Source: an uncultured Blautia sp.
GTDB lineage: Bacteria > Bacillota > Clostridia > Lachnospirales > Lachnospiraceae
Direction: 5' to 3'
NCBI GenBank assembly: GCA_934402155.1
Contig: CAKRTP010000052.1
Location: 1-12,682 of the forward strand
Length of the DNA stretch: 12,682 nucleotides
The notes beneath the pieces are model-generated. The model made no database searches, was not told the DNA's origin, and saw only the letters and a list, made by a program, of their open reading frames with translations. Both the position numbers and the translations under genes were made by a program. Shown here in pieces: positions 1 through 7,942 of the stretch (its first letter is position 1; each line of letters begins with the position of its first letter).

Positions 1-267
1 AGGAATCTGAAGCACTGCTGTATGATTTTCCTCCGGCGAATTGATTGAATGTACTTCATTCGAATTAATGATCATCAACTCGCCTGCCTTGAGCGGGTGT
101 TCCTCTTCATTCAGATAAAATGTCAGAGACCCTTCCATGACGGCAAAAATCTCAATTGACGTATGCCAGTGTTTCTCTCTTACATAATTTCCCTGACTAC
201 CCTCAAACAGGAAAAATTTAAACGGCAGTCCCTCATCAGGGATTACCAGTTCATGCTGGAATTCCAT
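1..267 (-). CDS. AraC-family transcriptional regulator, N-terminal cupin part (cut by window edge)
   Basis: The 89 visible residues form a cupin-like effector-binding domain of the kind at the N-terminus of AraC-type regulators. The segment HWHTSIEIFAVMEGSLTFYL, followed by HPLKAGELMIINSNEVHSI, fits the cupin pattern: paired histidines, a glutamate, a glycine turn, then a PxG-like turn and a final histidine. The C-terminal DNA-binding half would lie beyond position 1. The start at 265-267 follows an AGAGGGG ribosome site at good spacing. The family usually senses a small ligand, often a sugar, and controls a neighbouring gene; the ligand cannot be read here. It runs in the same direction as the trp operon but is separated from it by about 640 bp of palindromic DNA, so it is probably an independent unit. 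A stand-alone cupin protein is possible because the DNA-binding domain is not visible. Confidence 0.75.
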   Translation of the reverse strand, partial: MEFQHELVIPDEGLPFKFFLFEGSQGNYVREKHWHTSIEIFAVMEGSLTFYLNEEEHPLKAGELMIINSNEVHSINSPEENHTAVLQIP

Positions 268-326
268 GTAATACCCCTCTCATCCGTATATGATATTTTA
301 CTTCTACTGTTACTTATCATTTTTAT

Positions 327-387
327 ATCATAACATGAATTGGTATATGACGGAAGCAGAATATATGATAGTGATATATGACGGAAG
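327..387 (-). promoter_or_regulatory. Candidate promoter and operator repeats of the AraC-type regulator
   Basis: On the minus strand a -10-like TATGAT lies at 327-332. The 13-mer TATATGACGGAAG occurs twice on the plus strand, at 344-356 and 375-387, exactly 31 bp (about three helical turns) apart. The nearer copy covers the place where the -35 box would be (350-355, a poor TTCCGT). AraC-type activators commonly bind direct repeats overlapping a weak -35, so autoregulation is a reasonable inference. The farther copy also lies inside the outer arm of the palindromic element centred at 479, so the repeat may instead belong to that element. Confidence 0.35.
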
Positions 388-590
388 GTGGTATCTCATG
401 TGCAGGGACACAAAATAATGCTGCGTTTTCTATTCCGTGCATGCGCTTATTTGCCGCCAGTAGCCCAAACTCGGCTCCGCCTCAAACAATGGGCTTGGTG
501 CCGGCAGCTTGCCTGCACGTCATGACGAAAGCCTCGCAGACATTTCCTGTCCCTGCACATGAATACCAAACTTCCTGTATGTCGCCACAC
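372..590. repeat. Long imperfect palindrome 1 (about 215 bp, centre near 479)
   Basis: Successive complementary blocks share one centre. GGAAG at 383-387 pairs with 571-575. GGTAT plus CATGTGCAGGGACA at 390-410 pairs with 548-567 with one bulge; the 14-bp core, 397-410 with 548-561, is perfect. CTGCG at 421-425 pairs with 535-539, CGTGCA at 436-441 with 514-519, TGCCG at 452-456 with 502-506, and AGCCCA at 462-467 with 490-495. The blocks are separated by unpaired internal loops. This is either a non-autonomous mobile repeat (MITE-like) or DNA encoding a long structured RNA. Open frames across it look like shadows: no ribosome site or recognisable domain supports them. Confidence 0.7.
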
Positions 591-649
591 TCCCATCTTC
601 AGATAAAATACGGTGAGATGGAATGAAAATAAAAAAATCCAGTCAAGAA

Positions 650-857
650 GTTTTATAATCATCCTCTGGTGCAGTCTCGCCTGAAGAACTTCGTGAAGGT
701 TCCTGGTTGTACAGGTTTTTGCGTTGATACAGAAAATGCTGCTGTCTGAGTGTCAGCGAGTTCAGCATTTTTCTGTATCGCTTTTAGCAAAGTTCTGTAC
801 ACCACGGTACCTTAGAAGTTCTGAATTGAGACAAATCCAGAGGATGATTCATAAAAC
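650..857. repeat. Long imperfect palindrome 2 (about 208 bp, centre near 753)
   Basis: A second palindrome follows the first. GTTTTAT at 650-656 pairs with 851-857. AATCATCCTCTGG at 657-669 pairs with 837-849 (13 bp, perfect). AGAACTTC at 685-692 pairs with 815-822, and TGTACAG at 708-714 with 795-801. GATACAGAAAATGCTG at 726-741 pairs with 763-779, with one extra base in the right arm. The central loop is about 21 bases. No T-run follows either side, so it is not a standard intrinsic terminator, although it lies just after trpA and would be in that transcript's 3' end. No sequence kinship with palindrome 1 is obvious. The 850-911 stretch between it and trpA contains nothing else I can recognise, and no clear trp terminator. 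Confidence 0.7.
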
Positions 858-911
858 AACCTTCCTGGAGTTCAATTATTTTAATTCCATCGTCACCGGG
901 AATCCTTTATC

Positions 912-1685
912 CTATCTAATCGCATCCTTCATCGATTTCACATACTCTCTGATATAAGGCACGCACTCCGCCCCATACGCCTCACACAGCTTCACGATCG
1001 CAGATCCCACAATAACCCCATCTGCCTGAGCTGCCATCTTCTTCGCCTGCTCCGGATTGGAAATACCAAATCCTACAGCACACGGGATATCTTTCTGGGC
1101 TTTGACAAGCTTTACCATAGAACCAATGTCTGTGGTGATCTGACTTCTCATACCTGTAACTCCAAGGGATGAGACACAGTAAACAAAACCCTCTGCCTCT
1201 TTTGCGATCATGGAGATTCTCTCATGGGAAGTCGGTGCGATCAGAGAGATCAGATCCAGACCGTATGTTTCTGCGACAGACGCAAACTCTTCCTTTTCCT
1301 CAAACGAAACATCCGGGAGGATTATTCCATCCATGCCCGCTTCTGCAGCTTTCCTGCAGAAACGTTCAATTCCATATGAAAAAACAACATTCGCATAGGT
1401 CATAAACACCATCGGGATCGAGGTATTTTGGCGAATTTTTTTTACCATATCAAAGATTTTATCTGTGGTAACTCCTCCTGACAAAGCGCGAAGATTTGCC
1501 CCCTGGATAACAGGCCCTTCTGCTGTCGGATCAGAAAATGGAATGCCAAGCTCGATCAGATCTGCACCAGCTTCTTCCATAGCGTAAACGATTTTTTCAG
1601 TAATATCGAGAGATGGATCTCCACATGTAATAAAAGGAATAAATGCCTTTCCCTTTGCAAACGCTTCTGTAATTCTCTTATTCAT
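912..1685 (-). CDS. trpA: Tryptophan synthase alpha subunit
   Basis: TrpA cleaves indole-3-glycerol phosphate to indole and glyceraldehyde 3-phosphate; indole is channelled to TrpB in the alpha2-beta2 complex in the cytoplasm. The protein has 257 residues, close to the usual 260-270. Visible are the catalytic segment [10 protein letters not shown] with Glu45, the following TAEGPVIQG, and the phosphate-binding GFGIS near residue 215. The position equivalent to E. coli catalytic Asp60 (normally ADG) is Glu56 here (AEG). The start at 1683-1685 is chosen because a GGGGAGG ribosome site precedes it and it begins [18 protein letters not shown]; the longer open frame upstream is only overlap with trpB. 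It overlaps the trpB end by 8 bases, implying coupled translation. It is the last gene of the operon. Confidence 0.96.
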   Translation of the reverse strand: MNKRITEAFAKGKAFIPFITCGDPSLDITEKIVYAMEEAGADLIELGIPFSDPTAEGPVIQGANLRALSGGVTTDKIFDMVKKIRQNTSIPMVFMTYANVVFSYGIERFCRKAAEAGMDGIILPDVSFEEKEEFASVAETYGLDLISLIAPTSHERISMIAKEAEGFVYCVSSLGVTGMRSQITTDIGSMVKLVKAQKDIPCAVGFGISNPEQAKKMAAQADGVIVGSAIVKLCEAYGAECVPYIREYVKSMKDAIR

Positions 1686-2862
1686 GGATATCCTCCCCTC
1701 TGTAACGTGCAATCGCTGCACAGTCCTTGTCTCCACGTCCTGAAATAGTAATAACTACAATCTGATCTTTGCTCATCTGCGGTACGATCTTTCTCGCATA
1801 GGCAACTGCATGAGCACTCTCTATTGCCGGAATGATGCCTTCTGTTCTTGACAGGTACTCGAAAGCATCTACTGCCTCATCGTCTGTTACCGGCACATAT
1901 TCAGCACGTCCGATATCATAGAGATGTGCATGTTCCGGTCCGACACCAGGATAATCCAGCCCTGCTGAAATGGAATAAACCGGTGCGATCTGACCATACT
2001 CATCCTGGCAGAAATAAGACTTCATACCGTGGAAAATACCAAGTTTTCCTGTTGCGATCGTTGCCGCTGTTTCAGCTGTATTTATGCCACGTCCAGCTGC
2101 CTCACAGCCGATCAGACGAACTCCCTCATCCTCAATAAAGTTATAGAAAGTTCCGATCGCATTGGAACCGCCGCCGACACAGGCCAATACGGCATCCGGA
2201 AGTTTTCCTTCTTTTTCGAGGATCTGTTCTTTGATCTCTTTGGAAATAACCGACTGAAAATCACGAACGATCGTCGGGAAGGGATGGGGACCCATGGCAG
2301 AACCGAGTACATAATGAGTATCAGCAATACGGTTTGTCCACTCTCTCATGGTCTCAGAAACAGCATCCTTCAAGGTCGCTGTTCCCGATGTGACCGCATT
2401 TACCTTTGCTCCCAGAAGACGCATTCTGTAAACATTCAAAGCCTGACGTTCCGTATCTTCTTTTCCCATAAAAATTTCACATTCCATCCCCATGAGAGCT
2501 GCTGCTGTCGCAGTTGCAACACCATGCTGTCCGGCTCCTGTCTCTGCGATCACACGGGTTTTTCCCATTTTTTTTGCAAGCAGAACCTGCCCGAGAACAT
2601 TATTGATCTTGTGTGCTCCCGTATGGTTCAGATCCTCACGTTTCAGATAAACTTTGGCTCCTCCAAGGTCTTCTGTCATATGTGCTGCATAATACAGACG
2701 TGACGGCCGACCTGCATAGTTATTAAGCAGATCTGAGAGTTCCCGGTTAAATTCCGGATCATCTTTATACCGGTTATAAGCCTCCTCCAGTTCCAGCACT
2801 GCATTCATCAGTGTCTCCGGAATGTACTGTCCTCCATGTATTCCAAATCTTCCCTTTGACAT
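1678..2862 (-). CDS. trpB: Tryptophan synthase beta subunit
   Basis: TrpB condenses indole with L-serine to give L-tryptophan, using pyridoxal phosphate. Its 394 residues match the standard (TrpB1) length. The PLP lysine is Lys85 in [13 protein letters not shown], a catalytic glutamate lies in AETGAGQHG (Glu107), and the cofactor phosphate loop GGGSN is at 230-234. A strong GAGGAGG ribosome site precedes the start. A gap of 50 bases separates it from trpF, and its end overlaps trpA by 8 bases. The N-terminus ([15 protein letters not shown]) is typical of the TrpA-dependent enzyme rather than the longer TrpB2 type. Confidence 0.97.
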   Translation of the reverse strand: MSKGRFGIHGGQYIPETLMNAVLELEEAYNRYKDDPEFNRELSDLLNNYAGRPSRLYYAAHMTEDLGGAKVYLKREDLNHTGAHKINNVLGQVLLAKKMGKTRVIAETGAGQHGVATATAAALMGMECEIFMGKEDTERQALNVYRMRLLGAKVNAVTSGTATLKDAVSETMREWTNRIADTHYVLGSAMGPHPFPTIVRDFQSVISKEIKEQILEKEGKLPDAVLACVGGGSNAIGTFYNFIEDEGVRLIGCEAAGRGINTAETAATIATGKLGIFHGMKSYFCQDEYGQIAPVYSISAGLDYPGVGPEHAHLYDIGRAEYVPVTDDEAVDAFEYLSRTEGIIPAIESAHAVAYARKIVPQMSKDQIVVITISGRGDKDCAAIARYRGEDIHE

Positions 2863-2912
2863 TGGTATCCTCCTCTATGTTCTTCAAATCACAGCATTTC
2901 TCTGCAATTTAT

Positions 2913-3542
2913 TTACACACTTTTTTTCACAATATCCACAACCTGCCGGATTTTCACCGGATCTTTCCACCTGTCTGTTTCCACACTGCTGCTCAGATCC
3001 ACAGCATATGGTCTGATCTCCTGAATCGCCTGTCTGAGATTCTCTGCTCCGATCCCTCCTGCAAGAAAAAATTCTCTCCTGATCTTTGGGATCAACGACC
3101 AGTCAAATGTTTTCCCCGTTCCTCCGCCGCCTTGGTCCAGCAGAATATAGTCTGCCGGACTTATCAGAGCTTTTTCGATATCTTCTTTTGTTTTTACGGA
3201 AAATGCCTTAATGACCGGCTTACCTGTAATTTTCTTCAGTTCTCTGATATACGATTCATCTTCCTGCCCATGAAGCTGTGCAAGGGCAAGAGTCCCATCA
3301 TTCAACAGTCCGCTCACAAGCTCGATTGGTGCATTCACAAACACACCAACAGCACTGATCTTTGCCGAAAGCTCCTGCACCAGTTCTCTGACCTGAACTT
3401 CCGTTATACTCCTGAAACTTCGCGGAAATTCTATGATAAAACCACAGTAATCCGGCTTCGCTTCATTGACTGCCAGAATATCCTCTCTGCGTCTGAGTCC
3501 GCATATTTTGATTTTTGTTTTTGTATGATTCTCCATTTTCAT
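2913..3542 (-). CDS. trpF: Phosphoribosylanthranilate isomerase
   Basis: TrpF performs the Amadori rearrangement of N-(5-phosphoribosyl)anthranilate to the 1-deoxyribulose form, the step between TrpD and TrpC. The 209-residue TIM barrel shows the IKICGLRRREDI motif with the general-base cysteine (Cys14), the general-acid aspartate in LLDQGGGGTGKTFDW (Asp136), and the C-terminal phosphate site AVDLSSSVE. The last is usually SSGVE; here a serine replaces the glycine. It starts 9 bases after the trpC stop, so the two are probably translationally coupled. Its own ribosome site is weak. A second in-frame ATG two codons later (3534-3536) is a possible alternative start. Confidence 0.95.
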   Translation of the reverse strand: MKMENHTKTKIKICGLRRREDILAVNEAKPDYCGFIIEFPRSFRSITEVQVRELVQELSAKISAVGVFVNAPIELVSGLLNDGTLALAQLHGQEDESYIRELKKITGKPVIKAFSVKTKEDIEKALISPADYILLDQGGGGTGKTFDWSLIPKIRREFFLAGGIGAENLRQAIQEIRPYAVDLSSSVETDRWKDPVKIRQVVDIVKKSV

Positions 3543-3551
3543 ATCTGTATT

Positions 3552-4388
3552 TTATTCTTCTGTCAACGGTGCTCCGTTCAGTTCTTCCAGAGCTGCTTTT
3601 TTATCCGGACTTCTCATAAGGGTTTCCCCGATCAGAACTGCCTCAATCTGATTTTCATGCAGTTTTTGAATATCTTCTGCTGTACGGATGCCGCTCTCTG
3701 ATACAAAGATCACATTGTCCGGGGCAAGTTTTCGAAGTCGGATACTGTTTTCCATATCCACCTCAAAGGTTTTGAGATCACGGTTGTTAACACCGATGAT
3801 TCTTGCACCACTCTTTAAGGCTCTCTCTACTTCCTCCGCATCATGCGCCTCTACCAGTGCGTCCATACCAAGGTCTTCTGCCATTTCCCGATATTCACGA
3901 AGCTGTCTGTCATCAAGAAGTGCACAGATGAGAAGCACTGCAGCTGCTCCATACGCAGCTGCCTGCACGATCATGTAATCATCCACCACGAAATCCTTTC
4001 GCAGGACCGGAATGTCTACTTCCGATGCAATCTCCCATAAATACTGATCAGATCCCTGGAAATAAAATGGTTCTGTCAGACAGGAAATCGCTGCCGCCCC
4101 AGCTTCTTTGTATTCCTTTGCAATTTCCAGATACGGAAAATCCGGTGCGATCAGCCCTTTGGAAGGAGATGCCTTTTTGACCTCACAGATATAGGACATT
4201 CCCGGTTTTTTAAGTGCCTGATAAAAACTGTGCGGTGTTTTTGCTGTCTCAGACTGAATCAGTGGATTGAGCAGCATCTGGACTTTTTTCTGCCGGATCT
4301 CACGGATCAGATCCTCTCTCGGCATCTCTTTCTTGTCCTTTTCAATGCGCTCCTTCGTTTTTTCAGCAATCTCATTTAAAATATTCAT
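3552..4388 (-). CDS. trpC: Indole-3-glycerol phosphate synthase
   Basis: TrpC closes the indole ring by decarboxylation and dehydration of the TrpF product. The 278-residue TIM barrel is slightly long for the family because of a helical N-terminal extension and a short acidic tail. Catalytic and binding motifs are intact: CEVKKASPSKG, LRKDFVVDDY, LVEAHD, IGVNNRDL and VSESGI, supplying the two lysines, glutamate, asparagine and serine expected. It is a stand-alone enzyme, not the TrpC-TrpF fusion of enterobacteria. The ribosome site (AGGG, 8 bases before the start) is weaker than those of its neighbours. It follows the largest gap in the operon (83 bases after trpD). Confidence 0.96.
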   Translation of the reverse strand: MNILNEIAEKTKERIEKDKKEMPREDLIREIRQKKVQMLLNPLIQSETAKTPHSFYQALKKPGMSYICEVKKASPSKGLIAPDFPYLEIAKEYKEAGAAAISCLTEPFYFQGSDQYLWEIASEVDIPVLRKDFVVDDYMIVQAAAYGAAAVLLICALLDDRQLREYREMAEDLGMDALVEAHDAEEVERALKSGARIIGVNNRDLKTFEVDMENSIRLRKLAPDNVIFVSESGIRTAEDIQKLHENQIEAVLIGETLMRSPDKKAALEELNGAPLTEE

Positions 4389-4471
4389 GGTATTTTCCCT
4401 TTTCTATAATATATGAATTTCAGCAGCCGCTTCTGCCAGGCAGAAATACACTGATCTTCTTATTATATCAC
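4389..4471 (-). other. 83-base trpD-trpC gap with short palindrome
   Basis: This is the longest spacer inside the operon. It contains TTCTGCCAGGCAGAA at 4431-4445, a perfect 7+1+7 palindrome that in RNA would form a six-pair hairpin with a CTG loop. There is no T-run, so it is not a terminator. AT-rich TATAAT-like hexamers lie on both sides, but no matching -35 box is visible. It may be a processing site or a protein-binding site, or it may have no function. Confidence 0.35.
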
Positions 4472-5482
4472 TTATTCATTGGACGCCTGAATAAATTCTT
4501 CTAATTTCTTTAATGCAGCACCACTGTCGATAAGCTCCTCTGCCCTCCGGACACCTGCTTCCATACTCTCCGCTTTGCCGGCAATGTAAAGTGCCGCTCC
4601 TGCATTCAGGCAGACCGCCTGACGCTTCGGACCTTTTTCTTCACCTTTGAGAATCGCTCTGGTGATCTCTGCATTTTCCTGCGGTGTTCCGCCGACCAGA
4701 TCTTCTTTGGAACATCTGGTATATCCGAACTGTTCCGGTGTGATCTCATAAGACTGAAACCATCCGTCTTTGATCTCACATACAGAAGTTGGTGCGCTCA
4801 GAGAAATCTCATCCAGCCTGTCCTGACCAAACACAACCATTCCTCTTGTTACGCCAAGCTTCGCCATAACCTGTGCCAGCGGCTCCACAAGAGCCTGATC
4901 AAACACTCCCATCAGTTCCATATTTGCTCCTGCCGGATTGCTCAGCGGGCCAAGAATGTTAAATACTGTACGGATTCCAAGTTCCTTACGGATCGGTGCC
5001 ACATACTTCATTGCAATATGATAATTCTGGGCGAACAGAAAACATATATTAATCTTTTTCAGCAGCTGTGCACTTTTTTCCGGCGGAATTGTAATGTTCA
5101 CTCCAAGTGCCTCAAGCACATCTGCTGCTCCGCTTTTTGACGATGCTGCGCGATTTCCATGCTTTGCTACCGGTATACCACCCGCTGCGATCACCAGTGA
5201 AGAAGTGGTGGAAATATTAAAGGAATTTGCTCCGTCACCACCGGTTCCTACGATCTCCAACACATCAAGATCATGCAGTAATTTGATGCAGTGCGCTCTC
5301 ATTCCTGCAGCAGAAGCTGTGATCTCATCAATAGTTTCCCCCTTCATGGAAAGGGCTGTCAGATAGGAAGACATCTGAACCGGTGTTGCCTGTCCGCTCA
5401 TGATCTCATCCATGACTGTCTCTGCTTCCTGATATGTTAAATCTTCTTTTTTTGAAAGTTTTACGATTGCTTCTTTGATCAT
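4472..5482 (-). CDS. trpD: Anthranilate phosphoribosyltransferase
   Basis: TrpD transfers the phosphoribosyl group of PRPP to anthranilate. The 336 residues match the usual length for the monofunctional enzyme; there is no fused glutaminase, which is the separate gene just upstream. The PRPP- and metal-binding glycine-rich loop [14 protein letters not shown] is at 79-92 and the anthranilate-site segment [21 protein letters not shown] follows at 107-127. A GGGAGGT ribosome site lies 6-8 bases before the ATG. It begins 32 bases after the trpG stop, within the operon. Confidence 0.97.
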   Translation of the reverse strand: MIKEAIVKLSKKEDLTYQEAETVMDEIMSGQATPVQMSSYLTALSMKGETIDEITASAAGMRAHCIKLLHDLDVLEIVGTGGDGANSFNISTTSSLVIAAGGIPVAKHGNRAASSKSGAADVLEALGVNITIPPEKSAQLLKKINICFLFAQNYHIAMKYVAPIRKELGIRTVFNILGPLSNPAGANMELMGVFDQALVEPLAQVMAKLGVTRGMVVFGQDRLDEISLSAPTSVCEIKDGWFQSYEITPEQFGYTRCSKEDLVGGTPQENAEITRAILKGEEKGPKRQAVCLNAGAALYIAGKAESMEAGVRRAEELIDSGAALKKLEEFIQASNE

Positions 5483-5514
5483 CTTACTACCTCCCTGACT
5501 ATCTTCCTATATAC

Positions 5515-6096
5515 TTACGAATTTTTTTCCCTGATATTCATGAAGTTCCGGATCATCGTTTTTCCATCCGGTGTCATGACGGATTCCGGATGAAACTGTA
5601 CTCCATAGATGGGATATTCCGTATGTTCTACCGCCATAATTTCTCCGTCTTCTGCCTCGGCTGTAACCTTAAGAACCTCCGGAAGTTCCTCTCTCACTGC
5701 TGCCAGTGAATGATATCTGGCTGCCTGAAAACTGTCTCCCAGACCTTCAAAAATTTTACTTTTTCCAACCGTATAAATTGTTTTTTTCTTTCCGTGCATC
5801 AATTCTTTTGCATAGGAAACCCGTCCGCCAAAGGCTTCACAGATTGCCTGATGTCCCAGACAGATACCAAGGATCGGAAGCTTTCCGGCAAAATATCTGA
5901 TGGCTTCAATACAGATTCCGGCATCTGCCGGTTTGCCCGGTCCCGGAGAGAGAATCAATGCTTCCGGTTTCATTGCCTCTATCTGCTCAACTGTATACTC
6001 ATCATTTCGAACTACTTTGATGTCCGGCTCCACAGAACCGATCAGCTGATATACGTTATAGGAAAAGCTGTCATAATTATCAATCAGTACGATCAT
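5515..6096 (-). CDS. trpG: Anthranilate synthase component II (glutamine amidotransferase)
   Basis: TrpG hydrolyses glutamine and passes ammonia to TrpE for anthranilate synthesis. The 193-residue class I glutaminase shows the start MIVLIDNYDSFSYN, the oxyanion-hole segment LSPGPGKP at 49-56, the nucleophile Cys79 in GICLGHQAI, and His169/Glu171 in VQFHPES. The ATG at 6094-6096 was chosen over a longer open frame because an AGGAGGG site precedes it and homologues begin here. It overlaps the trpE stop as ATGA, a translational-coupling arrangement expected for equimolar subunits. In some Firmicutes this subunit also serves para-aminobenzoate synthase (PabA role); that cannot be told here. Confidence 0.96.
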   Translation of the reverse strand: MIVLIDNYDSFSYNVYQLIGSVEPDIKVVRNDEYTVEQIEAMKPEALILSPGPGKPADAGICIEAIRYFAGKLPILGICLGHQAICEAFGGRVSYAKELMHGKKKTIYTVGKSKIFEGLGDSFQAARYHSLAAVREELPEVLKVTAEAEDGEIMAVEHTEYPIYGVQFHPESVMTPDGKTMIRNFMNIREKNS

Positions 6097-7577
6097 TCCA
6101 ATCCCTCCTGTGCCCTGTTGATTGCCAGAACTACGGCTCTTGCCTTGTTGCAGCACTCCTCAAATTCTTTTCCCGGAACACTGTCTGCTACGATTCCGGC
6201 TCCTGAGCGAATACATATCTCACCTTTTTTCTTGTACACAAGACGGATCGCAATGCAGGTATCAAGATTTCCTGCAAAATCAAGGTAGCCAACCGCACCA
6301 CCATAGATTCCTCTTTTACTCTGTTCCAGTTCTTCAATGATCTGGCAGGCTCTGAATTTTGGTGCTCCGGAAAGTGTTCCCGCCGGAAGAATGGAATCCA
6401 CTGCATCCACCGCGTCTTTGTCTTCACGGATCTCACCTGCTACCGTAGATCCGATATGCATGACCTGTGAAAAATGTTCCACACTCATATATTTTTCTAC
6501 TTTTACTGTTCCGATCTTACTGATTCTTCCAATATCATTTCGTCCAAGATCCACCAGCATATTATGCTCTGCAAGTTCCTTTTCGTCTTTGAGAAGTCCC
6601 TCTTCCAGTTCTCTGTCTTCCTGCTTTGTCTTCCCTCTCGGTCTGGTTCCTGCCAAAGGAAATGTAGTAAGTTTTCTGCCCTCCAGCTTTACCAGCGTCT
6701 CCGGAGAAGCACCGGCAAGTTCAATATCATCGCTGGAAAAATAAAACATATATGGCGAAGGATTTGTTGCCCTCAGAACTCTGTAGGTATCAAATAAACT
6801 TCCCTCTGCTTTTGCTCTCATCGGATTGGAAAGTACTACCTGAAAGATGTCTCCCTCATGAATATAATGCTTCGCTTTTTCAACCATCTGACAGTATTTT
6901 TCTTCCGGAAACTGTGGTCTTATCTCTGAATCCAGCTGCAGCGGTGGGAACTCTGCCTTCTTTCCATTACGGAGCAGATCTGCCATTTCCTGAAGTTTTT
7001 TTTCTGCTTTGCGGAAAGAAATTTCCAGATTATCAAGCATCACTCCTGTGATCAGAAGTACCTTCTGTCTGTAGTGGTCAAAGGCAATCACCTGATCAAA
7101 AAGCATCAGATCCATATCTCTGAAATCTGATTCCTCATGCTCTCCTAGTTTCAGCTTTGGTTCGCTGTATTTGATGTAATCGTAAGAAAAATACCCAACC
7201 AGTCCGCCGGTAAATGGTGGCATGTCCTCCATGACTGGACTCTTATATTCTTTCAGGATCTCTCTTAGGGTGTCACCCGGATGAGACACCTCTTTTACCG
7301 TTTCATCCTGTTTTCCGTCTTCTGTCCGACGTATCTTCATAAGTCCGTCTGTACAGGTAATCTCCATGACCGGATCATATCCAAGAAAAGAATAACGTCC
7401 CCAGACTTCTGTCTGGCTGGCACTTTCCAGCAGATAACAATGTCTGCTTGCCGCTCTCAGAGTTCTCATCACTTCCACCGGTGTATATCGGTCTGCATAT
7501 ACTTCCCGGCAGACCGGAACTCTTTTGTACTGCCCTTCTGCTGCAATTTTTTTGATCTCTTCCATTGTAGGATACAT
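6093..7577 (-). CDS. trpE: Anthranilate synthase component I
   Basis: TrpE converts chorismate plus ammonia from TrpG to anthranilate and pyruvate, the committed step. The protein has 494 residues, normal for the family. The N-terminal LLESA segment at 49-53 and NPSPYMFY at 272-279 form the tryptophan feedback site, so allosteric inhibition is expected. The chorismate-binding half includes GTRPRGKT, LVDLGRNDIGR, LPAGTLSGAPK (398-407) and IRSGAGIVADS. The start at 7575-7577 (MYPTMEEIKK) has an AGGAGG site at 7586-7591. The open frame continues 46 codons further upstream, but that part is T-box leader and is not protein. It is the first gene of the operon, joined to trpG by a 4-base overlap. 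Confidence 0.97.
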   Translation of the reverse strand: MYPTMEEIKKIAAEGQYKRVPVCREVYADRYTPVEVMRTLRAASRHCYLLESASQTEVWGRYSFLGYDPVMEITCTDGLMKIRRTEDGKQDETVKEVSHPGDTLREILKEYKSPVMEDMPPFTGGLVGYFSYDYIKYSEPKLKLGEHEESDFRDMDLMLFDQVIAFDHYRQKVLLITGVMLDNLEISFRKAEKKLQEMADLLRNGKKAEFPPLQLDSEIRPQFPEEKYCQMVEKAKHYIHEGDIFQVVLSNPMRAKAEGSLFDTYRVLRATNPSPYMFYFSSDDIELAGASPETLVKLEGRKLTTFPLAGTRPRGKTKQEDRELEEGLLKDEKELAEHNMLVDLGRNDIGRISKIGTVKVEKYMSVEHFSQVMHIGSTVAGEIREDKDAVDAVDSILPAGTLSGAPKFRACQIIEELEQSKRGIYGGAVGYLDFAGNLDTCIAIRLVYKKKGEICIRSGAGIVADSVPGKEFEECCNKARAVVLAINRAQEGLE

Positions 7578-7642
7578 GGCTCTTACCTCCTCGTCTGCTG
7601 TCAGTTCTCTTGCCTGGCTTCTGTCACAACAGACTTTCTGGT

Positions 7643-7691
7643 AAAAAGAAAGCCCGTCCATGACAGAAGTATATCTCTGCCAAGGACGAGC
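7643..7691 (-). terminator. Intrinsic terminator of the T-box leader
   Basis: GCTCGTCC at 7684-7691 pairs with GGACGGGC at 7652-7659, and the stem continues through TGGCAGA with TCTGTCA, giving about 16 pairs with one mismatch, then TTTCTTTTT (7643-7651). It ends about 50 bases before the trpE ribosome site, so it can attenuate the whole operon. Confidence 0.92.
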
Positions 7692-7935
7692 GTTAAACTT
7701 CACCCGCGGTGCCACCTTGATTCACGGAACGACCCGTGCTCTTTGCGGAATACCTGCATATTCCCGGCAACTGACGTATGCCTCACGTCGCAGAATACTC
7801 GATCCTGTCTTTCCCTGCGCCCTCAGCGGTCCATTTGACAACCTGCATTTCCATCCGGCTCTCACCATCCCGGACTCTCTGTGCGCGCATAACTGCCTTT
7901 ATCTCCGCTTCAACGGTTTAATTAGCTAAATTAAT
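7643..7935 (-). ncRNA. T-box leader (tRNA-Trp-responsive riboswitch) of the trp operon
   Basis: The leader has the T-box parts in order. Stem I base AGCGG (7905-7909) pairs with CCGCT (7825-7829). The distal loop contains AGAGAGTCC and GGTGAGAGCC. A UGG specifier codon at 7831-7833 sits in the expected unpaired position just 5' of the closing strand. The conserved T-box AAGGTGGCACCGCG is at 7705-7718, and a terminator follows. The bulge base after UGG is C (UGGC), complementary to a tRNA ending GCCA, matching the G discriminator usual for bacterial tRNA-Trp. AAGG of the T-box can pair with CCTT of the terminator's 5' arm (about 7681-7686), so antiterminator and terminator are mutually exclusive. 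Uncharged tRNA-Trp should allow read-through into trpE. Confidence 0.93.
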
Positions 7936-7942
7936 TTTCTAT

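Noticed and set aside
378..626. 82-codon plus-strand frame and the opposing 71-codon frame at 447-662
   Set aside because: Both run through the long palindrome, lack a recognisable domain and have unlikely composition; they are explained by the palindromic DNA.
520..627. Minus-strand peptide containing IPSHRILSEDGS, similar to the PCHR active-site region of methylguanine-DNA methyltransferases
   Set aside because: Only about 20 residues are similar, the key Cys is Ser, there is a stop just upstream and no ribosome site, and much of it lies in the arm of palindrome 1. A gene remnant cannot be excluded but is not supported.
726..779. Strong inner hairpin of palindrome 2 as the trp operon terminator
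   Set aside because: No T-run follows on the minus strand (AACGCAAAAACC follows), so it does not meet the intrinsic terminator pattern.
724..957. 77-codon plus-strand frame
   Set aside because: It begins inside palindrome 2 and ends antisense to trpA, with no ribosome site; a shadow.
2811..3701. 296-codon plus-strand frame antisense to trpF and trpC
   Set aside because: It is antisense to well-supported catalytic genes and has no domain or ribosome site; low-stop antisense frames are common opposite such genes.
4446..4500. Possible internal promoter before trpC (TATAAT-like hexamer at 4462-4467)
   Set aside because: The hexamer at the right distance for a -35 box (TCAGGC) is too poor, so there is no promoter evidence beyond AT-richness.
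7578..7715. 46-codon N-terminal extension of trpE
   Set aside because: It would translate the T-box antiterminator and terminator; the AGGAGG site and homologous start point to 7575-7577.
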